Below, piece after piece: positions 12,901-27,900 of a stretch of DNA of 64,000 bases. Source of the DNA: Rachycentron canadum. Lineage: Eukaryota > Chordata > Actinopteri > Carangiformes > Rachycentridae. The number at the start of each line of letters is the position of its first letter. Positions within the stretch are counted from its first letter, which is position 1. The position numbers were made by a program, and so were the translations under genes. Under the pieces are notes generated by a model, which was not told where the DNA came from, made no database searches, and was given only the letters and a program-made list of their open reading frames with translations. The stretch lies in NCBI GenBank assembly GCA_038496675.1, contig CM076659.1:8959696-9023695 (forward strand), in the 5' to 3' direction.

Positions 12901-15900
12901 GCAGAAAATCCTTTGTTTAAAAAAGAACAAAATAAAGAACATAATTTGTTCACATCATTATAGCCATGGATATTAACGCGAACTCAGCTTAAAAGTGAAC
13001 ATTACTGTAGGTAGTGACCCACAGAGTGAATGTACTTATGTAAGACAAACACACTTGTAACTGGAAACAGATTTTTGTAACTAGACCTTAAAAGTACACC
13101 GTGATTAGACCACAATGCAATTTTAAACAACACCACCGAAGTGTGAACCATCAGACCAGACCCAGACACACTTATCATGTTTAAAACTAAACTAAGCACA
13201 AGACACTTGTAACAAAATGTAATGTACTATATTGTTTTGGATCGAACTCGGCCCCCAATCATGCAGTTGCACTGATGTTTTCATGAGGCTGGAAATGATA
13301 TAACTCACATATGATAATCATCTTTCTCCTCATGTGCTTACTGAAGTGAAACGCTTGATGTACTGGAAGCATTTTACCACCTACATCAACGAAAAACCAA
13401 GTACTGAAAGATTGTGCAGAGCACTTCCAACCACTGAGGGAGGTCTGGCAACGTGTTGCTGCTCAGTGCCCAGTGAGGGCACTTATCTTTCCTTTAACAG
13501 TCATACAATAGCAATTTCAATTCATTAGGTTTAAAAAAAAAAATGATAAAACTGAACTAAATGTTGCAAAATGACCCCCATATTACAGTTTGTTTTGTTT
13601 TGTTAGCTTGTTCTGAGTCTCCACTGGAGGTTGTATATTTCACAAGATGTTTGTCTTCTTTTTTTTTTTCTTTCTGTAGTTTGAAATTCAGAAACTCCGT
13701 ATCTACTGTGACCCTGAGCAGAATAATCGAGAGACTGCGTGTGAAATACCAGGAGTTGTAAGTACAAAAGTCCGACTCCTTCTCACCTACTTCACACCTT
13801 ATTCAGCTACATCTGTTTCTGCTCTGAAACACAGCCAATCCTTTCATCATCAGTTACCTTCACACCTCATAGTGCAGAGCATGAAACCACTTTCTAGCTC
13901 TTTATTCCACCAATACACTATTGTCTAGTGAAGTTGTAAACTCAGCATATTCATCTTAAGTCGCATCTGCTTATGCACAAAACAATTTGCTGGAGGAGAA
14001 CCACATGGCTCAGCTTCAAACATACTTCACTCTGTATCTTTTTTTTTTTTTTTTCTCTGTCTGCTGGCAATAAATGTGTTTGTGAAGCAGTGGCCCATTG
14101 TTATGTTGGCCTGGAAATTGCTCTTACCACAAAACCAGTGCCAAATTACTGTTTTTAATGTGAAGCTATTGGATAAAAATATCAAAAGAGACAAGATGAG
14201 AAGCCTAAAATGACAAAAGCTTGCCAAGCACCGCTGCTTCTCTCCTCTCTCTGTTTGCTTTTCAGTGGTTTATTTGCAATGGAATCTCCAAGTTCAGTTA
14301 TCAATTTCCGTTTGAATGGAGGCTCAGACTCTCTCTGGCAGAATCTCACATCATTTGATTTCAAAACAGAAAGACATCCATTGCTCATATTCAAGTTCAT
14401 TTTTAATACAGTGAAGCAGGTTATGTGTGATGTAAATGTTTCTCTTGTTGCAGCTTTTAAAAGCAGTGTTCTTTAATTTTAGGACCAAAAATGAAGTTTG
14501 AAAAGAAAATTTGAATGGCTTTTTTTTTTTTTAACATCATTAATTAAGAAAATAACTGCCACATTTATTAAAAACAATGGTAATTGTACACAATGCTGAA
14601 TTGTGCTTGTTCATTACAGTGCTCCAACAGTCCAGATTACACTGAACCCACTCAAGAACCTTGTGTTTGTCCTCCTGGACCCCCTGGACTTCAGGGAATG
14701 AAGGTCAGCTAATTTCTGTTCCCTCCTTATTTGTCTTGTTTCACATTGTTGTCTTATATATCTGATAAGAACATATTTTCAAACACAATTGTCACACAAT
14801 GTTAACCTTACACACTTGAACATCACACAATAGAGCCCTTTCCTGCTTTAGCACACTGGTTAAATATTTACTTTAAACAGTGGTGGTCTGTTGAGATTGA
14901 ATAAGAGAAAAACGACTTAATCTTTAACGTTGCTGGTTTATGTGTAAACTGAGGAATGACAAAGAGTCGAACTGGCTTCTGTTTGGGAGACAGAGCACAG
15001 AGTCTTTCTTTCTTCCAGCTGAGCCTCGAGGAAATTGATGCTGAATTCCCCAGTGATGTCTAAATCCTGCTCCCTGTGTCAGATAATTATGTGATGAGCA
15101 CACAGTTGTACTTTACCGACAGGTTAAACCCAACTGTCATTACAGCCTGTAAACACAGACTCCCTCCATGCCAGAAGCAGTGCTGTGTTTGAGGTTTTAA
15201 CAGCTTTTATCTCTTAAATACACAGGTACCTCCTGAAAATGTACAGTTTTACGAATTATGCCTGCACCAAATAGCCTCTTTTCTCCACTTAGGCAAATTG
15301 AGGCTTTTCATTGCCAGTGAGTCACAGTTAGTCTTGTAAGATCCTGTTGTACTGTACTGTTTGCTGGAAACAAACCAGACCACTGCTTAAGATAAACACT
15401 GGCTAGAATGGAAAATTACCAAACTAAGGAATAAACGCTACATCTCTGTCTTTATTGATCACAGGGCATCAACCAAATAATAGCAGCCCCGGCCATAAAA
15501 GCCTTTACACAGGGACCTAGGAGGCATATAACCTTAGCAACAAAACCCTTTGTTAATAAAACCTACATGGTTTCAGGCGTGTTTGTGTTTATAAGGTCAA
15601 TGCTTTACTTTACTACATTTACTAATAGATCCAAAATGCTAGGGCCATTGCTGGCTTGCAGATGTTGCTTATAACCCCACAGAGTCCCTGAGAGCATCTT
15701 ACATTAGGTGGTTTATGGATAAAATAAATCAACACTCTACGCTTGAGAAAGCATGTTGTTACCAGACATGCATTGAATGGATGAATTAATGCAATGCTGC
15801 TATGACTGATGAAGCATAAGTTGTTTTAATTGCTCATGACTAAGTTGTGTTACTGTAATTTCAATAGGGGGAACAAGGAAACACAGGGAAACCTGGTCAG

Positions 15901-18900
15901 CCTGGACCTCCTGGTGCTGATGGTAAGCCTGTGAGTACTACATAGTTCAATATACAAACATACAGTTCATAACTGCCAACAGCACTGTCTCAGCAGCCTC
16001 CACAGCAACCCATTTGAGTTAATGCAGCCATTAGGTCATGACAATTTCTGCTTGTTAATTCGATGTGGTCAGGGCTGCATCAGAATGCTCAAACACAGCG
16101 GTAAATATGCCTATTTGCTTATTTTTCCAATGGGTAAATAACAAAAACATGTCTGATTATAGCAATCGTGGCAGCACAGTGGTGATTTTGTGTGATGAAA
16201 ACCAACCAAAAGTGAACCACATGTTCTATAGCTTGATCAAAAACGCAAGCAAAAGAATCCGCCCCACAGCCCAGACTCACTCAGAGAGCGTGCACACAGC
16301 CGGATTCAGATGTGTAACCAAGTGCGTGTTTCCCCCCATCCTGTTTTGGTTCGTTTTAAGGGTATCCCTGGCATTAGGGGGAGTTCGGGGCTGCCAGGCC
16401 CTGCAGGAATGAAGGTAAAGAAAAATTCACTTATGTGATACCTGGACATTAAATTCAGCATCAAGATCAGAAAATTTAAAGCCTGTTTCTTTTGTTTCCT
16501 CTGCCAGGGGCCACGTGGGCCAGACGGATACAAAGGAGAACAAGGGAGGCCCGGTGTTTCGGTAGGAAAGTCAAAAAGCACGTTTGTGGAACATTGTCAT
16601 GCTGTGACACTAATTTGTGACAACTGAAAAACAATTTTGTAACACATTACCTGTCCTTTCAGGGTGAGAGGGGTATGCCTGGATTACCAGGATCGCCTGG
16701 ACAACCAGGAGAGAAGGTGATGATACTCAAAAGTGCCTCTGCTCTATAAGACTAAACCCTGTCTAAATGCTTCCTTTTTTCCTGAATATCCTCAAGGGGA
16801 TGTTTAAGTCAGACAGCAGTCAAACTGATTGTATTGACTGACCAAAGCTGAAAGTCGAAAGCCGAAAGAACAAAACACACACTGAATTGTCAGGGTACAT
16901 CTTTTTTTATGAGATCAAATGTAAGATTAACAGGAAATCCCTGCTAGACACATCAATGTGAACCATTTGAACATTGTTGCATCAATCACTCTAGAAACCA
17001 TATGTTATGAATATAAAGCCCAGACCCTAGGGAGTCGAAAATACAACCTCTACACTGGTGGACGAGGGGGCTTTGCAGAATGAGCATGAGGGCCATCATA
17101 GAGTTTTTAAATGTGTTCGTGTTTCCTGAGTTTTCTTCTGCCTTTTTCCCCAGTAAGCTCAAACCACAGTTGTCTCTCTTTCCTATTGCTGTCTTGTCTT
17201 TTTCCCCTCAGTTGCATGTTGTCCTTGCTCCTTAGTCTCCCTATCACAGTAAAATCTGAGGAAGAGATGCCAGGAAGAGATGAATCAATGTTAGTGTTAT
17301 ATGAATCGATAACGTAAATCAAAGCAACCTGAGAACCCAGACAGCATAATGAAACAGATCACACCCTCACAGAGACTCTATGTCTTTAACTGCTCGCCAT
17401 CTGTTAGAAACAAAACTTTGCAATCCGGTGAGACAAACCTGGCTGCAGTGCAGGTCACCTGCTCCATTACGTGGAAGCATACTGGCAGTTTATACTGCGT
17501 GTTACTAGCAACTGCCATGAAGTGTGAACTGACATGAGCCACAAAGACAAAGCACCTGTGAGCTGAAATACGCCAGTACTGATCCAAACAACAGAGGAGT
17601 GAGGCTGTGATCTGTGAGCATCTGAGCAACATCACACATGATAATGGCTCATTATTTTGAGGTGCAGTGAAGTAATGCATCCTCCCCAGATTGCTTTACC
17701 CCTGTCATATCATCCTACCTTGTAATCAGTGCGACCACAGGACGACCCCCTGCCAGTTGGCTCAAGTGCAGAGCAATTCAAGCAGTTAATGTCATTTTGA
17801 AAATGGTCTCAGCTTGCTGCAAACACGTGTCTGCACCTGGAGTGAATCCTCCTGTGCCATCTGTCCCATTATTAGAGTCTAACTCTCAGTTCCAGGATGT
17901 CTCAATTTCAGCTTTTATTTGTGTTTAGACTGTCTTTAATTCGTGCATTGCATATATTTTGAGTTTTGGCCATACAAAAACACAAAAAGAGATATCACAA
18001 TAGGGAACTGCATTTATAAAGATCAGGTGGATTTGCTGTAATTTCCAGTTACACTTAACACATAAAAGGATTGTGGCTTTAACTGGACTATCAAAGAGCT
18101 CTTTTAAAATCCCATAATTGGACATTTAATCATTGTAATAGTCTAAGGCATGAATGATGAGATGAGTGTCTAGAAGAGGCACTAAAAGTAATTATTCACT
18201 TACGTGGCAAAACAAGCTGGAAAAACGTGTTATAGCAGAAGTTCAGAAAAGGAAGAAGAATAAATATACCATAATGTATATAAAAAGTAAAAAAAAAAAA
18301 AAAAAAGTAAATATTTTATGGCATCACTAGTGAAATATAGTCAATTTAAATTCAGACAATTCACTATATTCTAGTTTCCTGAATCTCGAGCCCTAGGAAG
18401 AAAAGCAACGTCTCATGTCACTCCAGTGTGGTTCTGGGACATTACATCAACATATCACTGAGAATCATAGTGAACATACATTTCCACTCTAATGCAAGTC
18501 ATGCACATACATAAATACACACGTGAGACTTATAGAAATAATGTTTTACTATGTGTGTGACATGCTGATGTTCATGTAGCTCATGAATATCAACATGTCA
18601 CACTCATATCAAACCAGCACATCTCATCCAAAAGACAACTTGACTAAGGAAATAAAAATACAATGACCCTTCATCTGATAAAATATAAACGTATATGAAA
18701 CATTACAGAGCACCAATGCTCCTCCACAATTCAGACTTCAACTTTAAGATATTCTTTGTAGTGGCCAAGTGAAAACACGTCCCAATTTTCAGTTTCATCT
18801 CTGAAAAACAAGATGTCTCTGATGAACAGGAAGCCACCTCTCTTAAAGTTCAAGAGGATCCTCATCTTGTTGAGAATAAGATTTTCTTTGGATACAAACT

Positions 18901-21900
18901 TACAAACTACAGCATCCTAAATTGCTCCCACATTGTAAGACCACCAATGGGTGGAGCCTCATTTTCCTGGCATAGGCTCTAGAGAATGGAAACATGAGAT
19001 CGCTGCTGAATTAAGTCAGAAGTACATAATTCAAGATCACAAGAGGAAGAAAGACTGTTAGACACTTTGCCAGTATTCACAGTCTGCGATACTTGCTCTT
19101 GACCACAGTCATTCATCACCTCTGAAGGAGCATCTTATAGCTCCAGTCTGTGCCATTGATCATTGTAGTTTATTACCTCTGCCCAGGAGGTTAAGTTTTG
19201 CCCATGTCTGTTTCCACAGGATTATGCGGGAATTACTGAAACAATTTACACTGAACTTGGTGGAGGGATGGGCCGTGTGCCAGGGAAGACCCCATAAAAA
19301 TTTGGGCCAGATTTGGATCATTTACTGTGAATTTAATTTCCTTCTCTGAAGTCTGGTGTTGTTTGACATCGACTTTCACGGCGGTCTGCTTTCTCTTAGT
19401 GCCCCTCTAGTTAACACAGGGGCAGTGGAATGGTGGTTAGCACTGGGTTTGATTCCTGGGCCTGGGGTCTTTCTGTCTGGAGTTTGCATGTTCTCCCTGT
19501 GTTTGCCTGGGTTCCCTCTGACTTCTTTCCACAGTACAAAGATAAGGATGTTTAGGTTAATTGGTGACTCTATATTGCCTGTGCCTGTGCCAATGGCGAT
19601 GGTTTATGTCTCTATATATCGGCCCTGTGATAGACTGGCAACCTGTCCAGAATGCACCCTGCCCTTGTTCAATCTTAGCTGGGATTGGGTCCAGCGACCC
19701 TGACAGATTGGCGGTGTAGATGATGGATAGCTATGTTGTTGGTATTCATTTTGACAGAAAATAAAGTTCCCAATTGGAGACACACAGCCCAGCTTTTGGA
19801 GTGAACATGTCTGTCTGCGAAAGGTCTTTGAAGAGGCTTTCCTGCAGCCCTGGGAAATCACTGCTTACACTACTTATGCTAGCACCTATCCACATTTTAT
19901 GATTCATGTAAACTGGAGCACCCTAGCATTTGCAGCACAGTCCAACAAAACAGTAAAACTCACTGCAGCATGAAGACAAATAAAGCACAAACAACACCAG
20001 TTGGCTTCCATGTTTGTGTCTTTGCTGCCAGTCAGTAGCACCCTGAGAACCACGAGTCCCTTCACCACGGTTTATTTAAGGTAGAGCAGAACAACTGTGA
20101 CGGCCAAAGAGTTTTCCTTCGGGTTTTGATACCAATGTAAGGAAACTATCCACTCGTTCACAACAATGTCTTTTTATATACCAAATATTTTTCAAACTGA
20201 GGCCACGATAAAAAAAATCCAAAGCCAGCAATGAACATGTCATATGGTTGTACATTGAACAATGATTTATTTCCTCTCAAGCTTATTAGCATACATTTGA
20301 ATGCTGGTATGCAAAATTGGAAAAAAAAACAAAAAAAACAAATGATGCAATGTCCCACCTTATTCCAAAAATCTGACTTTTTTTTTTTATTCTGAATTTG
20401 TGAAAATACAGTGATGCAACATTCCCATAAAGTTTTGGCAACATTCGACAAACACTTAACATTTAGTTGTAGGTCAACCAGTGCAGTTTTTCAAATGGCA
20501 GAATGACAGTGAAACAAGTCATTCTCTCAAGTTTCAGTCCAAAAAGTTGTTAAATTCAATTCCTATCCTAGAAAAGCAAGACCACTGCTGACTAATATCA
20601 AGCACAGGCTACATATTTGTGACCATGTGGACTCGGCCAGTGGTTCTTTGATGCACTTCTGGATTTTAAATGTTTTGCTTGCTACATGTAAGCATGGATG
20701 ATGTCAGATGAGTGGCACATCTAATTAATTTAAATCTTTCTCAGGGCACTATGGGAGTCCCAGGAACAGCAGGGTTACCAGGAAAAACTGGCCAAGTGGT
20801 AAGAGTGAAGGCAACCCTCAAAACTAAAACAACAATCTCTTAACATGACACAACAAATAGAACAACTTTAACTTGGATGTCATGATATTTCCAGGGAGAA
20901 AAGGGAAGCGTGGGACCTCCTGGGCCACCTGGCTATCCAGGAAAACCTGTATGTATAAAAGCATTCAGAATCACATCCAGAGCTCTTGTGCTGAAAATAA
21001 TTCTGTGTAAAATCCTTCTCTCTTATTTCAGGGGCCATCTGGCAGAGATGGAAAGGATGGATTTCCGGGGGGACCTGGTCAAAAGGTCTGGTGTTTTGAC
21101 AGCACGGCATAACTACATTGGAAAGCTCATTTAGGGATTAGGAGCATAATAGAAGCACAAGACTGGCTGAGAGTGCACTCTCTCAAGACTTAACTGTTCC
21201 CAAAAGTTGTGCTGTTGATGTTTGGCAACCATGGAAATTGAGTCATTCAGTGCTGGTGTCCCCTTTTGTCTTTTTACAAGCACTATTTGACAATTTTGGT
21301 AAACTTCAAGGGTGTTTGTAGATGTCTCTCAAATAAATCCAACATGGCATGGAGGACGTATAACACAATGTGTCAAAATATGGACCCAGAATAAGGACTA
21401 ACTAGAAGTTGGGATGAAAATGAAATATATTAATATATGTTATATATGTTATATAATATATGTTTTCATTTCTCCTATGTATTAAGGGTGAAGCTGGGGC
21501 CAATGGCATTCCTGGTGCTGATGGAAGGGAAGGCCATCCTGTGAGTCATACACACAGATATTACTCAGTGTACTTTTTTGGTGTTTTGTTGGTTGCTTGT
21601 GCTGTTAGTATTCTTATACATTTTACTACTTGGACTAGGATTTCATGCACAATTTGATGCAAATTGTGCATAAATGAAATATGAAATTGACCGTCATTCT
21701 GTGTTCATGTTTAAACTGTTTACCACAGCATTTTAAAACAAGACAAAGGAGGACTTAAAGTGTGTGGTCCTTTTACATTAGGGTTCACTACGTTTGTCAC
21801 AGACAAATGCAATAAAAATGTTGCTGACATAACAGAATTGTAAAAGAGATGCATAATGTTTTTTACCATAGCAAGATTGCATGTTACCATATTGTCAGCA

Positions 21901-24900
21901 GTATGGAGAGTCCCCCAAACAGCCAGTAAATTAGGGGTATTTCCCCTGTAGTTCATCCCAGGATAACCCTGTTATGTAACACGCAGGCTCGAGCTATAAT
22001 CTAAGGCAGTGAAAGTAACTCATCGAGGGAATGCTGTGGTGCTCTGGCAAATCTGTTTTAGGAAGAAAGTGTTTCAACTGGGCAGCCACCCCACTGATCA
22101 TGATTATAAGTGTCGTCCAAAAGTTTGAGATGGGGCTACAAAAGATGAGTCAGTTGCTCCACAAGGCTGTAAGCCATTTTTCCCCACCAGAACAATAGAG
22201 TTAGCGATGTATCCAGGGAGACAGGATTAGTACTGTACTTCCTCAAGTTAAAACAAGATGAAGTTAGCAGTTGAGTGTGGGCCCCAACACAGGGATTTCT
22301 TCACCTATAGGTTGACTATGAGTGTCTGGGTGGTTCTATCTATATTTCTGTCTCTCTGCCTGTCTAATTCATTCACTATGCACATATGTTTCTCAAACAT
22401 TTGTGTGAGGCAACCACTAAGCATCTGCAAGCATTTATCTCAGAAGAAAATAACTAAAACAAAAAAAAAACCCAAAGAGGGTTTCCAAGGCACTTTTGCT
22501 GCGTATGTTGAACCGAATAAACTTTCATTGTATTAAACCATTTATTTATAAATTAGTATCTGCTGTCACACTTTTTTCCTCAAATACAATTCAAATAGCA
22601 ACTACGTTTTGTCTTATTGCATCCATCAGTAAACAAAGCATGTATACGGCCCACTTGCAACACGTTTGCCTCATCCAGGGATCATCCAGTTGACACGTTG
22701 ATTATATTTTAGACGTTGATCTACTCATGCACAGGGTGAAAAGGGTGATAATGAAATGATATGTGATTATTTTTTACAAAATATAATTGGGGAGTGAAAA
22801 CATATTGGCTGAGGTTTTCCTGGTGCACCAGGACCATTTTGGTCAGTTGCTTTTATTGTGCAATTGGCTTCAGTAGTTATTGACACAATGAAGTAATTAT
22901 TTCAGAACTGTGAAAGGAAGTAAACTGGAACGTGTGTTTAGTACCAGTTTAGAAACATTACTCAGAACTGAACTGACAAAAATAAAGTTGACAAACAATT
23001 ACATGTGATGTTGTTTTAAATGTCCTGGTCAGCATTTTTTTTTTTGAAAAAATCCTTGTTTCCTTGCTCTCAGGGTTTACCTGGTTTACCAGGAACTGCA
23101 GGCCTGGATGGACAAAAGGTAACAAGTTCCCAACAGATTTTCAAAAGAAGCTGATCAATGATTTTACTCATCTTTTGTGGAAACATTTGACTAACATGAT
23201 TCTCATTTAAGGGAGAAGTGGGTTTGCCTGGACCAAGGGGCTTCACAGGGTCGACTGGACCGCCTGTAAGTTAACAGCTGTTGGACTGTTTGTGCACATG
23301 TTCAGTCTACATCAGTGTTAATATTAAATCTTAGGAGTGTCTGCACTCTCCTGCAGGGTGAGATGGGTTTACCTGGTGCACCTGGTTTAAAAGGACAAAT
23401 TGGACCTAAGGTAATCATTTATTTCCTGTTAGAAAATTCCCTTTGAGCCTCTTCAAACTGCTGTATTGTTAATGATGCAAAGCTACAGTGAACCGCACAA
23501 AAATAATGACTGACTTTCATCTTACCAGCAGACATCAAAAAGATTTTATACAGTCTTTAAAAGGGATAAAGTGTTCACTAAATATAATGGGAACTTATCC
23601 CTCTCTACATCCCTGGGGCTGTACGCACACTGGCTCAAACTGTGACCTAGAAAATCCAACATCAGCAGATCAGCAAGCTGCAGGCCAAGCCATGTTATGA
23701 TTTAAATTGACTCTAAGCGGAGTGTAGTACAGTCGACCAGTTGCCAACCCCTATGTCGTCCAGCCTGTTTATTGCAATACACAGTGTCATTAGCTTGGAT
23801 AAATCTTTGAAGCCCTCTTAAAATGCATAGAAAGCTGCTTGGGTCAGCAGCATTACATGTTTTGTTTGGTCACTGTTTTTCTAAAATACGATTTAGAACA
23901 AGTAACGACCTCTTGGCCACACCGGCAGTGCTAAATTAAGCGATGATCCGATCTTACTGCTTTCGTCAGTGGAATTTTAGTGGAAATATAAGCAGTCTGG
24001 GCTTGTCTGGTCTGGACGTTCTGTCTCCTAATCACTTTTCATTAGCTGATCTGCCTTTAACAAGCCAGTGTGTATTGGTAAATGGCACACAAGTGAAAAC
24101 CTAGTTTATGGACAGGCAGGCAAGACTTTGATTTTATGGCTGAGATTCAGACTGCAATTACGAGGGCTTGTTCAACTGGAAAAGAAAGCATTCGACCAGA
24201 CACAATTAAATATCAAACTGCCATATCCCCAAACCTCATGAAGGTATACTTAAATTACTGCATGCAACAAGGAAAATGAATTAAGATAAGCAAGTGAAAA
24301 TACCAACTGCACTGCAGTCAGCGATTTGGTGCACTGGATGCATTGTATGTTTTCTGTAACATAAGACATGTTTTATTTCTCAATCAAGGGGAATAAGGGT
24401 GAGAATGGAAGTCCAGGAATACGAGGAACACCGGGGCCTGTGGTATGTTTCCATTTAAAGAATCTAATATGAACCAGGTGGATTTATCTCTGACTTCAGA
24501 TGCTAACAAAATGTATTTAATCAATAAAAGTGTGAGTGAATAAACACATATTTATCGACAATGTAACAAAATATCTTTTATATCATGTCACTGTAGAAAC
24601 AAAAAGTGTGTTCTTGTTTTTAATGACAAACAAATGCTTTTAAAGGGAAGTCCAGGGGAACCAGGAAGTGCAGGCCAGCCAGGGCACCCGGGCATGCCAG
24701 GCCTGAAGGGCAGCAAGGTAATTCTCCTGTGTTGAAACTTTCTCAGATACTATATGTAATTTCTAGTGATAACAGGCCAGGGTTAACCCAGTCTGGTCAA
24801 ACAGAAAACTTACAGTGTTTCCACTGATATCTTATTTAAAACATTAGTTTGTCTGAAATTGCAGTTGTAACAATGACTCAACTTCCATATGAGCTCATTT

Positions 24901-27900
24901 TTCTGTAATAACTATTAATAATGGCTTTTTTTTATGTTGAGACATTAACAAAAGTATGTATGTATGTTTTCCTGCTGCAATACATCTATAAAATTATAAA
25001 CCATATATTATTTTTTTAACCAGGGACAAAGGGGAAATCCAGGAGAAAGAGGAGAGATGGTAAGAGACACAATAACGCTGCTGTCAAGCCTTAATTGGTC
25101 ACAGAAGCAGATCAATGATCCTATTGCCCTCTGTGATGCTATTCTAAAATAATCACTCATACTGAGAGGTGGAGAGTGCCACTTATTGTTATTACTGGGG
25201 TTTCAAATTGAATCATTTTTGTAAGCTTCTATTAAGCTATGTCTGTAATCATTTAATATTAAAAACAATAGACTCCAGTGGAAATAAAACTTGATTTATC
25301 ACATAGTGGGTTTGGAAAACTATCTTGTGTCAGCTATACTTTGTCTTTTGGACATGCAACTGGATGTGAGCTGTGAGCTCCATGATGGATTTCTCCATTA
25401 CACTATACTGGATCAATTTTGTGTCAACAAAATCAACTCTGGAATACAACAAGGACGCGCAATCATATTTATGTAATCATATCTAATGGGTGTTAATGTG
25501 TTATATTTAAACAACATTAACATCCATAGATACCTCTGTAAATACACGTCTATCATCACAAGTGGCTTATTTTAATCTTCAGCACAGCACTCTATGCTGC
25601 TCATACAGTGTAGACTGAAATGAATGAAACATTGATTTCATGTATTTGTGTGTAATGATTTTCTCATTAGGGATTGACAGGTGAAAAAGGAGAACCTGGG
25701 CGGACAGGAGATCACGTGAGTTTCTTTTGATCAGCTTTGTTGTGAAATGACTTATGACCAAACAAATTTGGACGCAAGGAGCAAAAACAACTAACGAAAA
25801 AAGATATTTCTTTTGATCAGATATTTCTCCTTTTCTTTAACAATGTGCAATTTTCTAGTTTATGAAACTTTATGTCTCATGGTCCAAAGTACTGAGTGAA
25901 GTGAGATGAACTGATGAACTGAACTTTGGCAATATATACTAATATAATATATTCATTACCTCCACCAGGGATATGATCTGTCTATTTGTCTCTTGAATAG
26001 CAGTATAATAGATTTTAATGGAATTCGTTGGAAAAGTAAGTCATGAGCCAGAGAAGAAATTGTTTATAAGAGTCTCGAGGGTCAATAGTGCCACCACGTG
26101 GCCAATTACAAAGCAATTTAAAAATAATTTTTTTACTTGAAAGTCCTGAGCTATGAATTTTAAAGGCTAAATTCTTGTTTTTACTTGATTCCTTGGTTCA
26201 TTTTTACATATCCACTTTATGTCACGCTTTCTGTGACTTACGTATATGTTGATTTTCTTCCATTTTAAAGGCAAACCTTTTAGTCTCTTCTATGGATTTT
26301 ACCATAGAAGCTGTCTCTTCACTAAATTTGGTGTTATATCATTTGTATTTGATGCGCTACACTCCTATAAGATACTGCCAAGTTCTTAGAGGCTTATCTG
26401 GCTTATCTTAAGTCATTCATCATTCTTAGATGTGCTGTGGAACAACCTCCCATTTCAAAATGATCCTGCAGAAATTGGATGATGTTTAGCTTATAGGCGG
26501 TGCTACAGCAATATGATGACTTTACCTGGTCATAACTCGACAGTTATAATCCTGCCTTCTTACAAATTGTGCCAAATATTTCCATTATTTCATTACTATC
26601 CTAAAATTACCATGAAAGATCTAAATGCTGATTTTTCATAATTTAAATTCTTTGTCATTACTTTCTGTTGTAGTTTTCAATGACTTTTCCTGACTTTGAT
26701 TGACAGGGCACCATTGGTCCAGTAGGACTAAAAGGAGAGGTATGTTAAGATGAATACATTAATAACTTTACCTCTGTTTAATCTGAATTATCATATGTAT
26801 TACTAACACTGGGCTTGTATTTTTGCCAGAAAGGGACAGCAGGGGATCCGGGGCAGAGAGGTCAAGAGGGTCAAGCCGGACGGCCTGGACAGCCCGGTCA
26901 GTCAGGCCCACCTGGCCCCCGAGGGCTACAGGGGGGCACTGGTCCACCTGGGCCACCTGGACCCGAAGGAAGATCTGTATGTGTGATACACATTGTGTTA
27001 ACAATGCTACTGCTGATAATGTTATGTTTGAGATAAACTGGCATAATTGCATAGACATTCACTGGAGAATCATGTGATCCATTACTTTATTTCAGGCAAG
27101 TGAAATGTCAGACAATCACATTCGACAAATTTGCAGAGACATTCTTCAGAGTGAGTATCATCAGACATCGACTTATGATATGTTTCTATGTGTTTTCAAC
27201 ACACACATCTGAAATCTTGTCATTGTCGATCATTCTAGCTGAGCTGCCTTTATTGTTACTGAGCAACCAGCAGAGTAGCTGCACCAGGTGCCACAGCCGA
27301 GCTGGATCTCCTGGTCTTCCAGGTCCAGCTGGGCCCCAGGGCCTCAGGGGTCTCCCTGGACTCAGTGGCTCAAGGGGACAGCCAGGCCACCCAGGTCGGC
27401 CAGGGCATCCTGGTATGAACGGGCTCAAAGGTAAAACCAGTGTCAAGTCAATTGCATGTTATTGAAAGTATGTAGCAGGATGGTTTAACAAGGACGCTTG
27501 TGTTTGCAGGAGAACCAGGTTTCAAAGGTGATAAGGGGAGCCCTGGTCGAACCATGATTGGTGACCAAGGGCCACCGGGGCTTCCAGGTAAATTATGTGA
27601 CTGTTTGTTCATTGTTCCTTTTTACTAATAATTCAATTTATGAATCAGCTGGAAACCATGTGGAAGCAGTTTGATATAATAAAAATTCTGATATTTAATG
27701 TCAACTTTTACTACCTTTTGAAGTGATCATGATTTAGTACTTTTATCTCCTCAGGTCCAATGGGTCCCCAGGGGTACAGTAAACCCGGCGCTCCAGGTAA
27801 GCCTGGACCTCCTGGTGTAAACGGAGCAGAGGGTAAAAGTGGTAATCCTGGCATCCCTGGCCAGCCTGGGGTGTGTGATCCATCCATGTGCTATGGTAGC

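Noticed and set aside
27186..27446. Proline/glycine-rich minus-strand ORF over col21a1 exon 26
   Set aside because: The reverse complement of a Gly-X-Y exon automatically gives a Pro/Gly-rich open frame.
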